From contig JAABOA010000287.1 of the NCBI GenBank assembly GCA_015680635.1, positions 1 to 14,324 of the forward strand: a stretch of DNA of 14,324 nt, given 5' to 3'. The notes under the pieces were generated by a model, which had not been told where the DNA came from, did no database searches, and worked only from the letters and a program-made list of their open reading frames with translations. The stretch comes from Lunasporangiospora selenospora (taxonomy: Eukaryota > Mortierellomycota > Mortierellomycetes > Mortierellales > Mortierellaceae). Within the stretch, counting starts at the first letter, position 1; the number at the start of each line of letters is the position of its first letter. A program made the translations under genes and the position numbers. This document shows positions 8,470 through 14,324 of this stretch, piece by piece.

Positions 8470-11400
8470 CTAGTGCTTGGCGGCTGGACCGGATTGGGAA
8501 TATCCAGGCACCCATCCGGCAGCAGCAGAGGCCATGCCACCTGATGTGGCTGCTCCATGGTTCTGGCCCACAGGAGATGTGTTGCCAGGACCTGGGGTAC
8601 CTGTATGCAAAATGGACTGCTGAATATTAGGCGCCGGAGGGGTCAACCCTCCACCTGATCCTTGGTTCTGCATGATCCAACTCTGAGAAGTTTGGTCATA
8701 GTAAAAAGTTGACTGTTGACCCATGTCGGCCTTGACAGGTTTTTGAGTCGGCTCGGAACCAAAGAGATTGATCTTGGGCCACCATCCCGACTTGGCTAGA
8801 AGGTAAAGGTATTTGATTTTTTGAGAGATTCAGTGAATAAACCATACAAACTTGAGGTTGCTACTATGCATGGGGCGTGGACTGGCAGACTCTATACTTA
8901 CAATCGCTTGCATTGGTATCGGTTGTGCTTGCTGTATTGAGTCCAGCATTATTACCACCAGGTACGCCTGAACCAAACTGACCTTCGCCGTAGCCACCCT
9001 GCGACGACACCTGGGCAGCCATATTCACCGGTTGAGCAGTGGTTTCCGAGGCTGGCTGAGCATTGTTATCGCCTCCCCACCATGTGTTCCCATTCGAGTG
9101 GTCGCCTTGCTGCGTAGAGTCCAAGGCTTGATAATCCGAAGGCTCATACTGCTGAGACTGACCCTGTACCGGACCTTGTGCGTCATAATACTCTCCTTGG
9201 TACTGATAGTCAGTCTGATTATATTCTCCCTGCTGGTATCCATTCTCCTGGTGCTGGTACTGCTGGTAGCCATCCTGTTGGTACCCGTCTTGGTTATAGT
9301 TTGGCTGCAGATAATCTCCTTGTTGATAGCCATTCTGCTGGTAGTCATCCTGCTGATAACCCGATTGTTGGTAGTCTGCGGCATGGGTTTGGTCAACAGT
9401 CTCAGTATTCACATATCCTGCCTCATTCGCTGGCTGGGCTGTTGCAGTCGACACATCTTGACCATAGCTTGGGACTTGATCATACCCTGCAGAATCAGTC
9501 ACTGGTTCAGCTGGAACAGTCTGGTCAGCATTTCCTTCAGTACTCTGATATTGGTGTTGAGGATCATAATACTGTGTGTTCTGATACTGGCCATCTTGGT
9601 ACTGTCCGTTCTGATTATATTCTTGATAACCAGAAGTATCTTGACCCTGTGTTTGGTGCTGTTTCTCATAAGACTGATTGACGTCGAAATAGCCATATGA
9701 ACTATTGGTACTGTAGTCTCCCTGGCTGTAAGCGCTCGAGAGTTGTTGCGGTTCAGCAACAAATGGACTAAAGCCAGGCTGATTTCCATATGACACTCCA
9801 TGCGAGGATGGTGGACCAACCATGTCAGCTGGTGTCAACAATTCAGAGCCTACATGAGAGACAGGCGTATTAAGCTGTCTATAAGTGTCTGATCTGGGTA
9901 CTTCTAATGAGGGCCGACTCAGACCAGAGGGGCGTCTGCTCACGTTAGGTGGTGGAGCTATCGATTGATTGAGAGGTCGAGCCTGGTTACTGGCACTTGA
10001 GGGGGTGCGTGGAGGGATATCCTCCAGTGGTAGTGCATTCGCAAAAGGGCCCGAGTCGAATGGGCTCGCTTTGGGCTCCTCAATGGTAGGTTTTGGCTGG
10101 TCATTATCGCCAGCAATAAATTTGGAGATCTTGCTATCGAGCGCGTCAAAGATACCCCCAATGGTTGGCTTGGATACTTTCTTGGTGAACCAGGACTCTC
10201 TATTAAAAATTCCAGTTTCCCAAAACAATTAGTCAGTCCACAAATGAAAAAGATTCAACTCAAATGTTTACGACGAATTATGGTCAATTCATACCCGGTC
10301 ACTACAAGCTGCGAGCTTCCACTCAATCGGTTAGAGATATCCTTTAGTCGTTCTTGGAAAGTACAATTGAAATAAGGCGACCCCTTCGGATGCGCCTTGA
10401 CAATGGCTTCAACAGCTTCGATATATCTATAAAATGCAGACAGTCTTATTAGTCGCTAAAGAAGGGAAAGTCATCGCTTTGAAAACACACAGAGGCTATG
10501 AGAGAGCCACAGGCTTACCTTCTAGCTTCCGGGAACATGCCCCATTCGATCAAAGTCCATGCATAGAGAATTTTGTACGCCTGGAAGAACGGCAGTCCAC
10601 TTGCGCCTCCAGAGCCCTTTTGGGCACCGGCAAACTCATAAATTTCCGTCTTTTGGAAAGCGTCAATGTTCTTATAGTAAGGGAACGTTGCCTGGAGGTT
10701 AGAGTCGGCACCAACCAGCACAAAGCGGTTCAGTGGTGTGTCGGGGCCGCAGTGGGTCGATGACTGGGGCGAAAGAAGGTAGCAAATATGAGCCGCCTCC
10801 ACCCACCCTTCCTTAATCAGCAGATCCCCTAGCGAGCTGATGGCGGTCTGGTCTCCAGAGGTGCGATTGGACAGGATCATGACAAGTGTTTCGCGCCATT
10901 GACCAAGACTTGCGCCCGATACTTGTGGTTTTGAGGTGGGTTGCATCAATGCAAGGGATTCTGCCGTTACAAAATGTCCTTCTGGGACCTGGGCGTCGTT
11001 CTGAGGACCATTCTCAGGAATGCGCAGGCTACTTGGGATCAATTCCGAGACAGCACCTTGGGTCTGACCAGAAAACAAGGCATAGAGCACACGCAATGCC
11101 TCGCGTCCATTTGCTTGCAGTTCCCCACCTCCTGTCGATAGCTCCTGACTCACAAATCCATTGACTGTCTCCTTCCAGAGCTCCTTATTTACGCAGCTGC
11201 TGATCACAAGTGCATGGGCCCACATGTTGGCGCTCAAAAAAAAAGAAAAAAAAATAGCGTCAACACTTGGTTGGATAAAGCGACTAGATTTGGTTCCCTA
11301 AGATTAGAAAGCCGACTTTTTTTTACCTTCCAATAAGTGTCCCCTCTTGTTCGAGCATGACCTTGAGAAGCTTCCAAATCAAGCTTGGATGTGCATCAAA

Positions 11401-14324
11401 GGCAGTGTCCTCATGGAGGTACGAGAATTCCTTGAGCTTGTCCTCGATAAACTTTAGGACGTCCTTCCGCTTGTTCTTCGCTTGTACCGAGCTGTCCATT
11501 AGAAGAGGACCGGGGAATGACGAGATTGCGCCATTGACTGGCACAACGTCTTTGATGCACTTGAGCTGAAGGTCACCAGGATATCTCTTAGTTACCATTC
11601 CAGAGATGGCAGTGTCAAAGCGCTGCACAGTTCGAGGAAAGGTTGTCATTAACTTTCCTATTTTGCAAAAAAAAAAAAAAAGGTTAAAGCTGGAATCCAG
11701 TGGGTGGCTAAAAGAAAAGGGATAAAAGGTGTCCTAGCCCCATTACCTCCAAATCCAAAGGCCAGGATAGGACATCCATATGCACGATAAAGTGGATCAT
11801 TGCCACCCTCAGGTTCTGGTAGTGTAGTTTCCGATCCTGGGACGACTTGACTCTGTTGATCATATGATCCTGTATACTGACCAGTGGCCGGGTCATAGTA
11901 CTGTTGATTTGGATCATAGTAGCCGGAGGCATCATAACCATGACCTTGCGATTGGTCATAGCCCTGGCTATACGACTTGCTATATGGCTGATCGTATTGT
12001 CCATAGTCCTGGTTGAAATTCTGGTCGTAGCTTTGGGTATATGTCTGATCCTGATCCTGTCCCTGACTGTATGACTGTCCTTGGTCGTATGGCTGGTCTT
12101 GTCCCTGACCACATAATTGGTCTTGTCCTTGGTCATATGGCTGCGACTGCCCCTGATCGTATTGTTGGTCCTGTCCCTGACTATATTGTTGGTCCTGTCC
12201 CTGATCATATGGCTGCGGCTGTCCCTGATCGTAGGGTTGGTCTGGTTCCTGAGTATATTGTTGATCTTGCCCTTGATCGTATGGTTGCGACTGCCCCTGG
12301 CTATATTGTTGGCCTTGTCCCTGGTCGTATGGCTGCGACTGCCCCTGATCGTAGGATTGATCTTGTCCCTGATTGTACAGTTGATCCTGTCCCTGATTGT
12401 ATGACTGCGATTGCTCCTGCTCATAGGGTTGCTCCTGTCCCTGGCTGTACAGTTGATCTGGTTCTTGATCGTATGGCTGTGGCTGCCCCTGATCATAGGG
12501 TTGATCTTGTCCCTGATCGTATGGTTGCGATTGCTCCTGCTCATAAGGTTGCTCTTGTCCTTGGTTGTATAGTTGATCTGGTTCTTGATCGTATGGCTGT
12601 GGCGGCCCCTGATCATAGGGTTGATCCTGTCCCTGATTGTATAGTTGATCTTGTCCCTGATCGTATGGCTGCGATTGCTCTTGTCCCTGGTTATATGTCT
12701 GATCCTGTCCTTGGTTATATGCTTGGTCATGATCTTGTGTATAAACTTGGTCATAAGCTTGCTCGTATCCTTGGTGATATTGCTGGTCAGTATTATAGTC
12801 GTATGGTGGTTGATCCACCTGACCCTCAGGCTGGTAGTTTTGGTTGGACTGATCATAGTCATGGGATTGCTTTTCCTGGTAATGTTGTTCCGGTAGTGCC
12901 TCAGGTTGTTGCTCATGCGTTAGTTCCTGGTTGGCTCCTTGATCTGGATACTGGTCCTGGTAGTGTTCCTGGTATTGCTCTGAGTACTGGCTCTGATTCT
13001 GATACTGGTCCTGATACTGGTTCTGATACTGGTCCTGGTACTGGCCCTGATATTGGTCTTGACTAGGGTCCTGGTACTGGCCATGGGGCAAATCTTGATC
13101 TTGGTATTGACCTTGGTACTGGTCCTGGTATTGGTCCTGGTATTGGTCCTTGTACTGCTCTTGTTGCTGGTCTTGTTGCAGATCTTGGTGTTGGTGTTGG
13201 TATTGATCTTGATCTTGGTGCTGACCCTGGTACTGACCCTGATGTTGATCTTGGTGTTGATACTGGTATTGGTCCTGGTGTTGGTCTTGGGGATGGTCCG
13301 AAGACTGCTCCAGGGGCTGTTCCAAGGAAGATTCTTGGGGATATTCCAATGGCTGATCTAGAGGTTGCCCTGAGGACTGCTCTTGAGATTGCCCTTGGTG
13401 CTGGTCCTGGAAGTGCTCCTGGTATGACTCTTGTGCTTGGGTTTGATACTCTTCTTGGTTCGTCTCTAGCTCATGATATGCCTGCGGCTGTTCATTCTCT
13501 CCGGGCTGCTGCTGCTGGTAAAGCGATTGCATGTGATCCAGACTTGGCATCGGTGGAGCGTCGTTTGCAGCGAACTCTTGATGGTGTTCCTCAGGCGCCG
13601 GTGTTGTGGATCGGCTTACGGAAGCGAGAGAACGACCACAATCAGAGCAAAACTTTGATTGAGGCTTGTTTTCACCATCGCAGTCTTGGTAGGGGCACGG
13701 TGCAAGTACCGCTTGCGACGATGATCCGTGTCGTGATCGAGCTGGTCCCATGTATGGAGTGCGACTGGTTGGGTAAGTCTGCGTTGCCTGTGCTGGAAGC
13801 ATCAGGGGTGTCTGTATGTCGGTCAGGAGAGGTGTCTGAAGTGGTGCATAGTTCGCATAAGACGACGTGGCCGATACTTCTGTGTTTACTTTCAATGGCG
13901 GAGGAAGCTGGGGTCGATCCATTGTTGTGGTGGATGGTCCGTTCTGCTCCAAACTGGTCTGAGTATGGAATAGTCCTGACGGGGTGGTGTACGGGCCCTG
14001 CGTTGCAGGTGGAAGAGCATGCAGCTGTTGAGAGACTGGCAGGTTCTGTGCAGCCAGAGCCGGGGCATCCGCCAGAGATCCAGCCAGTGGTCCCTGGTTG
14101 ATGTTGGGTGGTACATGAAGGGATGGTCCCTGGGATGTGACTGTCGCAGTAGTGGTGGAGGACTGAATGCCATGGTTGTCTTGCGAGTGGATGAAAGGAG
14201 CCGCTGAAGAGTTGATGCTCAAGAGATCCGAGGCCTGTGCGGGAGGCGCTGGAGTCATCTGGCGGGAAGCAGGCAGTGAAGGGGGATGCTGCTGGGGATG
14301 GCGCTGGGCTTGCAGAGGTCTAGG
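8470..14324 (-). CDS. SEC16: SEC16, COPII coat assembly scaffold (5' partial)
   Basis: Exons 14324–11747 (open to the edge), 11657–11327, 11232–10519, 10426–10295, 10199–8902 and 8795–8470 give at least 1792 aa. Introns are 89, 94, 92, 95 and 106 nt. Numbering starts at the window edge. Residues 1–847 are a disordered Pro/Ser-then-Gln-rich region. The central conserved domain starts near 848 (ILAFGFGGKLMTTFPRTVQ). The helical ACE1/Sec13-Sec23-binding domain follows (about 970–1260: ANMWAHALVISSCVNKELW, EWGMFPEARRYIEAVEAI). A second Tyr/Gln-rich linker fills about 1300–1684. The C-terminal conserved motif is near 1686–1726 (KSGWWPKINLFG, then QKPVKADMGQQSTFYYD). SEC16 marks ER exit sites and organises Sec23/24, Sec13/31 and Sar1. 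Odd features are the tandem-repeat N-terminus and a small CxxxxC…CxxC motif. The true start lies beyond 14324. Confidence 0.93.
9186..9378 (-). repeat. GYQQ-type degenerate repeat in SEC16 linker
   Basis: Exon 5 of SEC16 encodes many short [GD]-Y-Q-Q-[DNGS] units (for example GYQQDDYQQNGYQQGDY) in the linker between the ACE1 domain and the C-terminal motif. The DNA copies are imperfect. The stretch is predicted to be disordered and resembles prion-like Tyr/Gln sequence. The limits are approximate. Confidence 0.75.
12045..12722 (-). repeat. 24-nt minisatellite coding 8-residue YxQGQxQ units
   Basis: About 28 tandem units of 24 nt encode variants of PYDQGQDQ within SEC16. Position 1 is Pro, Leu, Gln, Ser or Thr, position 3 is Asp, Asn, Ser, Thr or Glu, and GQ is sometimes EP or EQ. 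One unit carries Cys (LCGQGQDQ). Two units have an extra two residues and one lacks two, so the frame is always kept. A higher-order period of 120 nt is visible: 12421–12520 and 12541–12640 match at roughly nine in ten positions. Confidence 0.93.
12943..13300 (-). repeat. 12-nt Q-Y-Q-D coding repeat in SEC16
   Basis: Degenerate units of four codons, mostly QYQD or QHQD with variants QYQG and QYQN, encode a Gln/Asp/Tyr/His-rich tract upstream (N-terminal) of the 8-residue repeat. Period and composition differ from the 24-nt block, so it is a separate expansion. The limits are approximate. Confidence 0.85.
13638..13697 (-). other. Zinc-ribbon-like four-cysteine motif inside SEC16
   Basis: Within the disordered N-terminal region of SEC16 the frame encodes CPYQDC, a spacer of about eleven residues, then CSDCG. 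The C-x4-C…C-x2-C-G arrangement resembles a short zinc ribbon. It is an island of Cys in an otherwise Cys-poor, repeat-rich region. Metal binding is inferred only from spacing. Confidence 0.6.

Noticed and set aside
9032-9700. 222-aa hydrophobic open frame on the plus strand
   Set aside because: Antisense of the Tyr/Gln-rich linker of SEC16. Reverse complements of CAG/CAA/TAC-type codons read as Leu, Val and Ile, giving a false membrane protein.
12045-12722. CRISPR-like direct repeat array
   Set aside because: Units are contiguous with no unique spacers, vary in sequence, keep the codon frame, and lie in a eukaryotic coding exon.
11708-12916. 402-aa open frame on the minus strand, other frame of SEC16 exon 1
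   Set aside because: Same repeat effect in an alternative frame. The SEC16 frame continues into the conserved domain through a good splice site; this one does not.
12041-13066. 341-aa open frame on the plus strand across the SEC16 repeats
   Set aside because: It is antisense to the SEC16 repeat array. A 24-nt unit is a multiple of three and lacks stops in several frames, so long open frames appear on both strands by construction.
13349-14101. 250-aa open frame on the plus strand
   Set aside because: Antisense to the SEC16 N-terminal frame, which runs open through the window edge and joins recognisable domains.

Overview
The window is nuclear DNA from a fungus. Its genes are split by short GT–AG introns, mostly 89–160 nt, and encode proteins with clear eukaryotic or mitochondrial roles. 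The intron-rich genes, A/T homopolymer runs and Gln-rich proteins suggest an early-diverging lineage such as Mucoromycota/Mortierellomycotina. That placement is a guess from style, not from a marker gene. All gene models below were spliced by hand, and every junction keeps the reading frame.

Layout: 1–679 holds nothing recognised. 680–1882 (−) is a protein-like but broken stretch with in-frame stops, probably a decayed gene of unknown family. 1973–3301 (−) is a three-exon ZNF511-type C2H2 zinc-finger gene. 3534–4986 (+) is a three-exon NDUFAF6-type complex I assembly factor, divergent from the zinc-finger gene across 232 bp. 5355–7066 (−) is a six-exon metaxin/SAM37 outer-membrane import protein. 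7287–7906 (+) is a two-exon mitochondrial ribosomal protein mL53, divergent from metaxin across 220 bp. 8470–14324 (−) is SEC16, the COPII scaffold, with six exons in view and its N-terminus beyond the right edge.

The three middle genes all serve mitochondria (respiratory complex assembly, beta-barrel insertion and translation) and lie next to each other in 4.4 kb. SEC16 acts at ER exit sites and looks unrelated to them. No bacterial-type system, CRISPR array, RNA gene or intact mobile element was seen. The most unusual material is the repeat-built disordered N-terminal region of SEC16, which also carries a small four-cysteine motif. Next come a His-rich patch in NDUFAF6, in-frame tandem splice acceptors, and the broken gene at the left.
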